A DNA stretch of 64,000 nucleotides, taken from assembly GCF_016863295.1 (NCBI RefSeq), contig NZ_BOOP01000008.1, positions 1 to 64,000 of the forward strand, written 5' to 3'. This DNA is from Planotetraspora phitsanulokensis (GTDB lineage Bacteria > Actinomycetota > Actinomycetes > Streptosporangiales > Streptosporangiaceae). Below the pieces are notes generated by a model that saw nothing but the letters and a program-made list of their open reading frames with translations, did not search any database and was not told the DNA's origin. Positions 54,577 through 62,308 of this stretch are shown here, piece by piece; position 1 is the first letter of the stretch, and each line of letters starts with the position of its first letter. The position numbers and the translations under genes were made by a program.

Positions 54577-55122
54577 GTGGTGGAAGGTTCACGTCGATCC
54601 GTCTCCTGGGCATCCAGCGCAGGTGTGCGACGAGCCATGCAGTCCAACAAGGGACGCGACACCCGACCAGAGTTGGCTCTGCGGCGAGCAGTCCACGCAT
54701 TGGGCCTGCGATACAGGGTCTGCACGCGACCGCTTCCTGGGGTGGGTACAGCGGACCTCGTCTTTACCAGAGCTCGGCTGGCGGTCTTCCTGGATGGATG
54801 CTTCTGGCACGGTTGTCCGACGCACCATACGGTGGCTAAGACCAACTCTGACTTCTGGGCCCGCAAGCTTCGGATCAATCGCGAGAACGACCAAAAGACC
54901 AATCGTCTTCTCCAAGAGGCTGGTTGGGGCGTTCTGCGCATCTGGGAACACGAGGATCCGGGGGAAGCGGCAAGGCTTGTGCAAGAGGCGTATCGACACC
55001 GTTTCGAGTCTGCGCATGACACGCAAGGGTTGTCCGATTCCGCAGATCACCAGCGGTCTGGCGGGCTTGTTGGCAGCGATCGTGAGCGCGGCGAGGCGAG
55101 AACATACGACGTGGACGCGTGA
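54577..55122 (+). CDS. vsr: Very-short-patch-repair (Vsr) endonuclease
   Basis: A 181-residue Vsr protein (GTG 54577). The family core is intact: MQSNKGRDTRPELALRRAVH (residues about 21-40), LPGVGTADLVFTRARLAVFL with the catalytic Asp, DGCFWHGCPTHH (His and Cys ligands of the structural zinc) and WARKLRINRENDQKTNRLLQ. The last 50 residues are low in family similarity. Vsr nicks next to T in T:G mismatches that arise when 5-methylcytosine deaminates, starting repair. It is followed 272 bases later by a C5-MTase fused to an EndoIII-like domain, the expected partnership. In MORC-type restriction systems Vsr-like nucleases also serve as the restriction subunit. Confidence 0.9.
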   Translation: MVEGSRRSVSWASSAGVRRAMQSNKGRDTRPELALRRAVHALGLRYRVCTRPLPGVGTADLVFTRARLAVFLDGCFWHGCPTHHTVAKTNSDFWARKLRINRENDQKTNRLLQEAGWGVLRIWEHEDPGEAARLVQEAYRHRFESAHDTQGLSDSADHQRSGGLVGSDRERGEARTYDVDA

Positions 55123-55394
55123 CAATCGGCCATTCCGGCTACCGGAGCTAGGCGTTCCCGTGGTGCGAGACCGAGTGGCCGCGTGTATGCCGCAGACGCC
55201 TGCGTGAATCACCACCGATGCATGGTTCCGTGTTGTGTTCGCGCGAGCAGCGGAGGCAGGGTCCTCGAGTCCGGCCCTGCGCCGGTCGCCAAGAGTGCAA
55301 GACCGGTGAAGTCATTCCGCTGGCGAGCCCTGTCCCGCGATCATTTGGCGACGGGACTCGGTTATGACGGACCGAGCGAGTATGGTCCGTTACC

Positions 55395-57389
55395 GTGCCA
55401 GCTCATGACGAGACAAATCCACGACCGCACCGCAAGAAAACCTATGGTGTGAAGCTCGTGCGAGGTCCTTTTGTCCGGCTTGTGCCGCATCCAGAGTCGA
55501 CCCCCGACACCGCCTCATTTCTTTCGTATGCGGCGACTCTACGGAGGAGCGGTGCTCGCCTGGCCGCGGACCTGTTCTGTGGCGCTGGCGGCCTCAGTCT
55601 CGGTTTGGAGGACAGCGGCTACAAGGTGGTGCTGGCGGTTGACCACGATCGGGAGGCGACCGAGACCCACCGTCATCACCACGGCGGGCTGACCGTTGAC
55701 TGGGATCTTGGTGACCCGGCGATCATCCAGCAGGTCGCCGATCTGATCAGAATGGCAGGGATCGAGCTCTTGGCGGGCGGACCGCCATGCCAGCCGTTTT
55801 CCAAGGCCGGCCGCTCCAAGATCCGCTATCAGGTCAGACATGGTTTGCGTGATGCGCGTGACCGGCGTCGGAACCTGTGGCAATCGTACTTGGAGATCAT
55901 CCGGCTGGCTCGGCCCGCTGCGGTCCTCATGGAGAACGTGCCGGACATGGTGCTCGACCGGGAGATGTTCATTTTGCGCACCATGGTCCACGAGCTGGAG
56001 CTCATGGGCTATGCCGTAGAGGAACGGGCTGTGGACACCTACCGGTACGGAGTTCCGCAATGGCGGCAGCGGCTCATCCTTGTGGCGTTGCGCAACCGCA
56101 CCGCCTTTCACTGGCCGGGGGAGGTGCCGGAACGGACAACCGTCATGAACGCCATCGGCGATCTGCCTTCGGTGGAGGGTGGGTGGCGTCCGGAAGGCGG
56201 TGCGGATGGCTGGGCCGATTATGAGAGGCCATTGACGTCGTTCCAGCAGAGGATGCGGGCCAGGGTGAACTTGGCCGACCGCCACAAGGTGTTCGACCAT
56301 GTCACTCGACCGGTCCGAGAGGACGACTTGGCGGCCTTCGAGTTGATGAGCTCCAACACCCGTTACTCGGAGCTGCCAGCCGAGGTGAAGCGCTATCGGG
56401 ACGACATCTTCGACGACAAGTACAAGCGACTCGACGCCGATGGGCTGTCTCGCACGATCACGGCGCACATCGCCAAGGACGGCTACTGGTACATTCACCC
56501 CTATCAGAACCGTACTCTGACGGTCCGTGAGGCGGCACGTCTCCAGACGTTTCCGGACACGTACAGGTTTGCAGGTCCGCCCTCGGCGGCATTCCGGCAG
56601 ATCGGCAACGCCGTTCCGCCGATGCTGGGTGAGGAACTGGGGCGGGCCATCATTGCCGCGCTTGACGCTCCGGTGAAGGCACCGTTCGCGACGCAGGACG
56701 TTGCCCGCGCGCTCGCCCACTGGTATGTCGCCCGACAGCGTCGAACGTTCCCGTGGCTCGCTGGTGTGAACCGCTGGCAGGTCATCATCGGCGAGACACT
56801 TCTCGACCGAGCCCATGCCAACACCGTGCGTCTCATCTGGCCGCTGGTCGCCCGCTGGGATGGGCCTTCGAAAATACTCGGCAATGAGGAGCAGTTTCGC
56901 GAGGTCGCCCGGTGGATCGGCCGGGAGGACCGCGCTGACCGGATCTTGGGGATTGCGCGTCATCTCGTGGACAACCCTGGAAACCTCGGTGACGACCGTC
57001 TCCGAGACGTCCCCGGCCTGACTGACGCCATCGCCGCTCTGGCGGTGCTCGCGGCTCCACTTTCCGCCGAGACTTCTCTCGCGGCAGAAGGCGAGGAGTT
57101 GCCAGATGCGGAGGCGCCCGGAAATGAGGAGCCGGTGCTTGTCACGAAGGGCGTGCTCCGTGTAGCCGGACGATTCTCCGGCGAACCGGTGGAGGACAAG
57201 AACAGGATGACCGATGGTCGCCTCGCGGTTGCGCGGATGATCGGGGATGACGATGACGCCCGCGACGCCCACCGTGGCCTGATCGAGCTGGCCAACAGTT
57301 TGTGCAGGCCCGAAGGGCCGGCCTGCATGGACTGTCCGCTGCACAAGATGTGCCGCGCCGCTGTCGAGCCAGCGAACGTCCTGTTTTGA
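55395..57389 (+). CDS. C5-cytosine methyltransferase fused to an endonuclease III-like Fe-S domain (copy 1)
   Basis: A 664-residue fusion (GTG 55395; the frame includes YGVKL, also found at the paralogue's N-terminus). MTase motifs: ADLFCGAGGLSLGLEDSGYK (I), GGPPCQPFSKAGR (IV, catalytic Cys), MENVPDMV (VI), PQWRQRLILVA (VIII), FRQIGNAVPPMLG (X, about 400). Residues about 430-660 resemble HhH-GPD glycosylases: FPWLAGVNRWQVIIGETLLD, LRDVPGLTDAIAALAVLAAP (hairpin), ending in Cys-x6-Cys-x2-Cys-x5-Cys (637-653), the exact EndoIII/MutY cluster spacing. The hairpin lacks the catalytic Lys (LPGVGxxTA becomes VPGLTDAIA) and the catalytic Asp position is also changed, so it may bind but not excise bases. 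Convergent with the MORC-like gene (six-base gap). Confidence 0.85.
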   Translation: MPAHDETNPRPHRKKTYGVKLVRGPFVRLVPHPESTPDTASFLSYAATLRRSGARLAADLFCGAGGLSLGLEDSGYKVVLAVDHDREATETHRHHHGGLTVDWDLGDPAIIQQVADLIRMAGIELLAGGPPCQPFSKAGRSKIRYQVRHGLRDARDRRRNLWQSYLEIIRLARPAAVLMENVPDMVLDREMFILRTMVHELELMGYAVEERAVDTYRYGVPQWRQRLILVALRNRTAFHWPGEVPERTTVMNAIGDLPSVEGGWRPEGGADGWADYERPLTSFQQRMRARVNLADRHKVFDHVTRPVREDDLAAFELMSSNTRYSELPAEVKRYRDDIFDDKYKRLDADGLSRTITAHIAKDGYWYIHPYQNRTLTVREAARLQTFPDTYRFAGPPSAAFRQIGNAVPPMLGEELGRAIIAALDAPVKAPFATQDVARALAHWYVARQRRTFPWLAGVNRWQVIIGETLLDRAHANTVRLIWPLVARWDGPSKILGNEEQFREVARWIGREDRADRILGIARHLVDNPGNLGDDRLRDVPGLTDAIAALAVLAAPLSAETSLAAEGEELPDAEAPGNEEPVLVTKGVLRVAGRFSGEPVEDKNRMTDGRLAVARMIGDDDDARDAHRGLIELANSLCRPEGPACMDCPLHKMCRAAVEPANVLF

Positions 57390-57395
57390 ACGCGG

Positions 57396-58694
57396 TTAAC
57401 GGTGGAGCCCCAGCAGCCGCGCCGACTCTGGGTCAGTCAGCCGCAACTGGTCGATGATGCGGGTGAGCGCCGCGTATTCGCCGGCCACCATGGCGGCTGC
57501 ACGCAGCGCCAACCCGGCCGTTCCCGCCGCATTAGCGACCATCTGTTCCTCGCGTGGCATCGCCAGGCCTGCCAAACGCTCGTTCCCGGCCTTGCGAGGT
57601 GTCTTTCGGTAGGCGCCGTTGGCGAGCACGCAGAGTTCGTTGACGGCCGGCTCGACCAGCTGCCGCAGGGACGGGGGCAGGGTCACCCGCATCTTCGCCA
57701 CGTCGATGTTGAACGCATTGTCGAGATCGGTGTCGAAGTCAACCGACGCGCGTGCCAGCTTCGTGTGCTCATCGATTCCGCGGATACCGGCCCAGCCGCC
57801 CCACTGCACCAGCCGGTCCGCGCGGTACACATACAGGCCCTGCTGCCGGTTCCAGTTCAGTGGGCCGGAGAGACGTTCAAATTCCGCGAGAGCGGAGAAC
57901 TGCTCCCGTGACGGCAGCACGTACCGGCGCAGCGTTACATGCCCGGACAGGTCACCGATTTGCACCTCGAACCGAAGCGCGGGAAGGTCCTGCCGATGTT
58001 GCTCTTGTGGGGCGAACGGGTTCCACGCCTGCACCTTCTCCCCGTTAACGGTGATGACCAGTTGATGCCCAGTGGTCCCTTCGAGATGGCGGTGAAATAC
58101 AGCACCGAGATGTTCGGCCGTCTTCGCCGCGAGGGACTCGAGCCGCCGTCGTGCCCATCCGCCCTCCGGTCGCTTCTCCGGTAACACACGGTCGAGGTTG
58201 CGCCATACCACGACCGTGCCGGCCGACTCCGCCAACCACGCGTGGCACCGGTCGAGAACCTCGTCCCGAGCAGGGTCGGCGACGACCCACTGGTCCCAGT
58301 CTTCGATGAGATCGAGATCGAGCTGTCTGGCATGCACACGGCTCGCCGCCGAGGCGCGCGTTGCCACCGTGACCGAACGGCACTGCGACAACGACGCGGT
58401 CTTCAGCCCGAGCCCATAACGCCCGAGGTCTCCCCGCCGGTAGTCGCGGCGGCTGCCAAAGCGTAGGGCCTCGTTCAGTGCGCCAGGCTTCATCCCGGCA
58501 CCGTCATCTACGATGAATACGCGCGAGGCCAGTCCGTCGAACTCGATGAGGACGTCCACCCGCTTGGCCCCGGCTGAGACGCTGTTGTCGACGATGTCGG
58601 CAATTGCTGTCGGGAAGTCGTAACCGATGTCCCGCAGGGAACCGGTCAGCCGGGCGGCTGACGGTGGAACCTCGAACCAGCTGCGCGACGCCAT
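57396..58694 (-). CDS. MORC-like GHKL ATPase
   Basis: A 432-residue protein from ATG 58694 (GGAGG upstream). GHKL motifs: IADIVDNSVSAGAKRVDVLI (N-box, about 30-50), VFIVDDGAGMKPGALNEALR (about 60-80), GDLGRYGLGLKTASLSQCRS (lid, about 86-106) and the GTVVVW strand. The C-terminal half is a transducer-like domain followed by helices. It matches prokaryotic MutL/MORC-like ATPases described in restriction-modification gene clusters together with cytosine methylases, Vsr or other endonucleases and AIPR proteins, all present around it here. The usual Z1 helicase partner is not in the window and may lie past the right edge. Presumably forms an ATP-dependent clamp that activates cleavage. Confidence 0.8.
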   Translation of the reverse strand: MASRSWFEVPPSAARLTGSLRDIGYDFPTAIADIVDNSVSAGAKRVDVLIEFDGLASRVFIVDDGAGMKPGALNEALRFGSRRDYRRGDLGRYGLGLKTASLSQCRSVTVATRASAASRVHARQLDLDLIEDWDQWVVADPARDEVLDRCHAWLAESAGTVVVWRNLDRVLPEKRPEGGWARRRLESLAAKTAEHLGAVFHRHLEGTTGHQLVITVNGEKVQAWNPFAPQEQHRQDLPALRFEVQIGDLSGHVTLRRYVLPSREQFSALAEFERLSGPLNWNRQQGLYVYRADRLVQWGGWAGIRGIDEHTKLARASVDFDTDLDNAFNIDVAKMRVTLPPSLRQLVEPAVNELCVLANGAYRKTPRKAGNERLAGLAMPREEQMVANAAGTAGLALRAAAMVAGEYAALTRIIDQLRLTDPESARLLGLHR

Positions 58695-58951
58695 ATGTCC
58701 ACCCTCCGACGGTCATCTTGAGGACCAGGATTTCACAAGACAGGGGGTGATCATGCCGTCGGTTGTGGTCCTGTGGAAGCGGCACCGCTAGATCACTTCA
58801 ATAACGAAGAATGACGAGCAGCCGCCCACATCTATCGCCTGCGACCCGCGGCTTTGCAGTCTTCTTCAGCGGTCGGTCGTGACCTTCGGCTCTGTTAATC
58901 ACTATGTGGCTGGCTGTCTGATCGCATGCAGGGGTGGAGCGGGTTAACGGT

Positions 58952-59914
58952 CTACTCGCTCAGGCGTCTCTCGTCCCAGCCGTCCGTTGCAAGCGCTAGG
59001 TGTTGTTCGAGGTAGGTGGGAGTCGGGCGGAGCTGTGGTGCGACCTGGATCGGCGCATTGTCGAGCACCGCCAAGTGGGGATAGTCGTGCAGGCTGGGTG
59101 CGATGCGCAGTGTCCAGGTTCTGGTGTCGATGACCAAGAGTCCGCGATCGAACAGTGTGTGGAGATCGCGGCGGAGTAGTAGGCCGCCATTGAGGTCGTG
59201 GTTGGGAGTGTCCGCGTAGCGGTAGAGGTGGGCGGCTTCGAGGCACTCGGCCGGTTGGGCTCCCGTGATGGCGCAGCAGGCGCCGTAGCGCTCTAGGAGG
59301 TGGCTCCGGAACTTCGCCTGCCCCACTCGTGCTTTCTGAAGGACCTGTCTGTGGCCACCGTTGATGGGAGGGCGTACACCGCCGTCTTCCCTCCACCACC
59401 TAGGGCCAAGGCCGGCAGCGGTGCGGAAGTGTTCACGCAGGCCATCTGGTTCAATCGGGCGGATGGACTGTTGTCCTGACCGGTTTCCATACAGGTTACG
59501 GAGGGTCTTCTCCGGCATCGGTGTGTCTAAGGGGCGCCAAGTGCGACCGTAGTGACCCTCGAATACGGTGACGTCGATGGTCTCTGATGTCGGGGTGTTG
59601 AACTCTTCCCCGCATGGTGAGCACTTGAAGCGAACATCATGCCTCTTGCGTGGTTTGAAGCCGGTCGATCCGCATTGCGGACAACGCCGGCGCTCCTTTC
59701 TGCCCGGACCTGAAACGATCTCGTCCATCCAGGCAAGCCCGAGAACCCACCCTCCGTCCTTAAGGATGATTAGATCGCCTTCTTGGACGTCCCGACTGTG
59801 GGCGACGGTGCTGTTCCAGATGTACTTCTCGCCCAAGACGTCTTCATAGCCGAGGTTGCCTCCGAATTGCCGGTCGGCTTCCTCGACACTCAGGAGACTC
59901 CATGCTCTGAACAT
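58952..59914 (-). CDS. EVE/PUA-like, zinc-ribbon and HNH endonuclease
   Basis: A 320-residue nuclease from ATG 59914. The first 70 residues (WSLLSVEEADRQFGGNLGYE, KYIWNSTVAHSRDVQEGD, LIILKDGGWVLGLAWMDEI) resemble EVE-type domains that read modified bases. A zinc ribbon follows (CPQCGS ... CSPCGE, about 80-105). The C-terminal HNH region reads RYGACCAITGAQPAECLEAA, HLYRYADTPNHDLNGGLLLR and RDLHTLFDRGLLVI, with the usual His, Asn and His. EVE-HNH proteins are modification-dependent restriction enzymes. It lies 360 bases after a C5-MTase-EndoIII-like gene on the same strand, so it is either the paired restriction enzyme or cuts foreign modified DNA. The EVE call is by pattern only. Confidence 0.75.
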   Translation of the reverse strand: MFRAWSLLSVEEADRQFGGNLGYEDVLGEKYIWNSTVAHSRDVQEGDLIILKDGGWVLGLAWMDEIVSGPGRKERRRCPQCGSTGFKPRKRHDVRFKCSPCGEEFNTPTSETIDVTVFEGHYGRTWRPLDTPMPEKTLRNLYGNRSGQQSIRPIEPDGLREHFRTAAGLGPRWWREDGGVRPPINGGHRQVLQKARVGQAKFRSHLLERYGACCAITGAQPAECLEAAHLYRYADTPNHDLNGGLLLRRDLHTLFDRGLLVIDTRTWTLRIAPSLHDYPHLAVLDNAPIQVAPQLRPTPTYLEQHLALATDGWDERRLSE

Positions 59915-60274
59915 CGGCTCATGATGCCATGCCAGATCCGGAATTTGCGGAGGATCAGGTTTCGTCTCCAGTCGCGTACCGTCCCCGCTGCGCTTCCCTA
60001 CTTCGTGTCTCCGGCGATGGCGTTGCCGTATTGGCCGACGGTCGTGTCCTGATTCTTCGCCAGCCCGCATTCAAGGGCCCGAAAGTCGACCGGTGGCGCC
60101 AGGAGGATCGACATGAATCGGCTCCGGGAGCGATCCACGGACTCCCTCTTTGGAGTCGACTGGGTGGCGCGCGCTTCGCGTCCGGGAATGCGATCAACCA
60201 CGATGCGTCTCGCCGCCGTGCGCGTGGGTCGAGAAGCCAGAGAAGTCGAGGGCTCCTCTTGCCGGGATGTCTCG
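59915..60274. other. Gap between HNH and methyltransferase genes
   Basis: 360 bases. I see no supported gene; long plus-strand frames here are shadows running into the methyltransferase gene and show no homology. A leader or promoter for the HNH gene is likely, but no consensus elements were recognised. Confidence 0.3.
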
Positions 60275-62164
60275 CTACCAGAGGGTGGCGGCGCCGGGTC
60301 GCTCCTGCAGGGCATATTTGCATGATGTGGACAGAGGGCAGGTGCCGCAGAGCGGTTCTTTCGGAAGGCACGTGGTCAGGCCTAGCATGCGGAGCCCAGC
60401 CATCCGAAGCGGCGCCGCCTTGCCACCACCGATCAGTCGTGCGAGATCCACGCGGCCGTCGGTGAGCCGGTTGGTTTTGTCCGAATCGCTGCCTGAGACC
60501 CTGGCGGCCACCCGGAGGGACAACTGGGACGTGAGCATGAGGTCTTGGTCGCTCAGGAGTGTGAGCAGGGCTTCTTCTGCGGGCTGTAAATTGAGTTTCT
60601 CCGCCAGGTCGGCCGGGTCCTTCCACACGTTCTGCTTCGTAGTCAGGTCCGAGAGCGGCTCCAAACGCTGCGCGGCCTTTGGATCATCGAGTGCCTCGAC
60701 GAGGGTGCGGTACTCCTTCTGTGTGAGTTTCCCCAACCCCTTGAGGGGGTGCAGAGCCTGAGCCATGTGGCGGATGTCGAGCCGGCCGCCGAGGCTGAGC
60801 CTGGTGACGACGGCGGCCACGGCGGCAGTCATGTCAGGTCCAGGGAAGCTGAACCAGTTCACTCCCTCCCTTTGTTCGGCGGCCCACTCTGACAGTTGCT
60901 TGTGGATGAGCGCCCATCGGTTCGGGGAGGAGAAGAGCTCCTCCTGGTGAGCGTTGTCTGGGTTGATGGCTTGAGCTGCAAATCGACCCAGTTCCGGCGG
61001 TACGGCATTGCCGATCTGGCGGAAGGCGTCGCTCCGGGTGCCGGCGAAGCGGAAATGATCGGGGAAGGTTTGGATCCGGGCGGCCTCACGAACGGTGATC
61101 GTTCTGTTCTGCTCAGGATGGATGTACCAGTAGCCGTCCTTGGCGATGTGAGCGGTGATGGAGCGGCTGAGGTCGTTCCAATCGAGACGCTTGTACTTGT
61201 CGTCGAAGGTTTCCGCGCTGTAGCGTCGCAGATCCTCGGGGATGTCCGAGTACAGGGTCTTGTGGTCCATCAGCTTGAATACTTCAAGGTCATCGGGCCG
61301 GACCGGGCGTGTCATGTGGTCGACAACCGTGCTTGGGTCCGCGCGCTTGCGCATCCGCTTGGCGAACTCGGAGGCGGAGGCTTCCCCACGGTACGGCAGG
61401 CTCCTGCCTCCGACGGGATCGTCTTCGGGCAGGACCGGAAGATCTCCGATCGCGTCACGAACAGTGATCTTCTTCTGGGTTTCCGGCCAGGGAAACTCGT
61501 GGTGGTCGTTGCGAGCAAGAACGATGAGACGCTTCCGGTGCTGCGGGATGCCGTATGTCCACGCGTCGACCAGCCGGACGTCCGTGTGGTAGCCCACGTT
61601 TTCGAGGTTCTCGACTATTTCGCGCACAACCCGGAAGTCGTCGCCCAAGGCCATGTCGGGCACGTTCTCCATCAGTACCGCACGTGGCTTGACTGCCAAG
61701 ACGACCTCGAGGAAGGCACGCCAGAGCTCCTTGCGCGCATCGTGCGGGTCACGCCCGGCGTGTTCGATAAGACTGCGGATCTTGCTACGCCCGGCTCGGC
61801 TGAACGGTTGGCATGGAGGCCCACCAGCCACGAGATCAATCTTCGTCTGTTTGAGGAGCCGTATGAGCGTCGCCCGTGCCTCGATGTCGGAGAGATCGAT
61901 TTTGAGGGAGAGCCCCGGAAAGTTCGCCTTGTGGGTTTCGACGGCGCGCTGATCGTGGTCGACCGCGGCGACCACGGTCCAACCCGCCTGTTCCAGTCCC
62001 AAGCTCAGTCCGCCGGCACCCGAGAAAAGATCGACGGCCAGTCGGTCGCCACGCGCGAGCCTCTCGTTACACCACTCGGGAAACTGTTCCTCCGAGCAGG
62101 CGTCTGGCGGGTCGGGGAGGGACAGGACATCGCTGCGATGCAGCTTCACCCCGTAGAAGGACAC
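60275..62164 (-). CDS. C5-cytosine methyltransferase fused to an endonuclease III-like Fe-S domain (copy 2)
   Basis: A 629-residue paralogue of the 55395-57389 gene. The GTG at 62164 is set by an excellent site, AGGAGGTTAG. MTase motifs: VDLFSGAGGLSLGLEQAGWT (I), GGPPCQPFSRAGR (IV, catalytic Cys), MENVPDMA (VI), PQHRKRLIVLA (VIII), FRQIGNAVPPELG (X). The C-terminal 210 residues are more diverged from HhH-GPD proteins than copy 1 but share LRVAARVSG...NRLTDGRVDLARLIG and keep Cys-x6-Cys-x2-Cys-x5-Cys (CLPKEPLCGTCPLSTSC, 599-615). It follows the AIPR gene by 144 bases and precedes the EVE-like HNH gene on the same strand, as in an operon. Confidence 0.85.
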   Translation of the reverse strand: MSFYGVKLHRSDVLSLPDPPDACSEEQFPEWCNERLARGDRLAVDLFSGAGGLSLGLEQAGWTVVAAVDHDQRAVETHKANFPGLSLKIDLSDIEARATLIRLLKQTKIDLVAGGPPCQPFSRAGRSKIRSLIEHAGRDPHDARKELWRAFLEVVLAVKPRAVLMENVPDMALGDDFRVVREIVENLENVGYHTDVRLVDAWTYGIPQHRKRLIVLARNDHHEFPWPETQKKITVRDAIGDLPVLPEDDPVGGRSLPYRGEASASEFAKRMRKRADPSTVVDHMTRPVRPDDLEVFKLMDHKTLYSDIPEDLRRYSAETFDDKYKRLDWNDLSRSITAHIAKDGYWYIHPEQNRTITVREAARIQTFPDHFRFAGTRSDAFRQIGNAVPPELGRFAAQAINPDNAHQEELFSSPNRWALIHKQLSEWAAEQREGVNWFSFPGPDMTAAVAAVVTRLSLGGRLDIRHMAQALHPLKGLGKLTQKEYRTLVEALDDPKAAQRLEPLSDLTTKQNVWKDPADLAEKLNLQPAEEALLTLLSDQDLMLTSQLSLRVAARVSGSDSDKTNRLTDGRVDLARLIGGGKAAPLRMAGLRMLGLTTCLPKEPLCGTCPLSTSCKYALQERPGAATLW

Positions 62165-62308
62165 CTAACCTCCTTGTGCTGTACTCCCCGAAGACCACCA
62201 GGAGAACACAGACCCCCGGCCGCGGCAAGTATTCTTGCGCACCTGCAGCACTTGCGCCCCATGGAAGATCGTGATGCTCGCGAACCGCCATGGGGGTGAC
62301 GGCGAGAC

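Noticed and set aside
60896-62299. Long plus-strand open frame opposite the second methyltransferase fusion
   Set aside because: It is antisense to a gene with complete C5-MTase motifs and shows no family signature; high-GC coding DNA produces such shadows.
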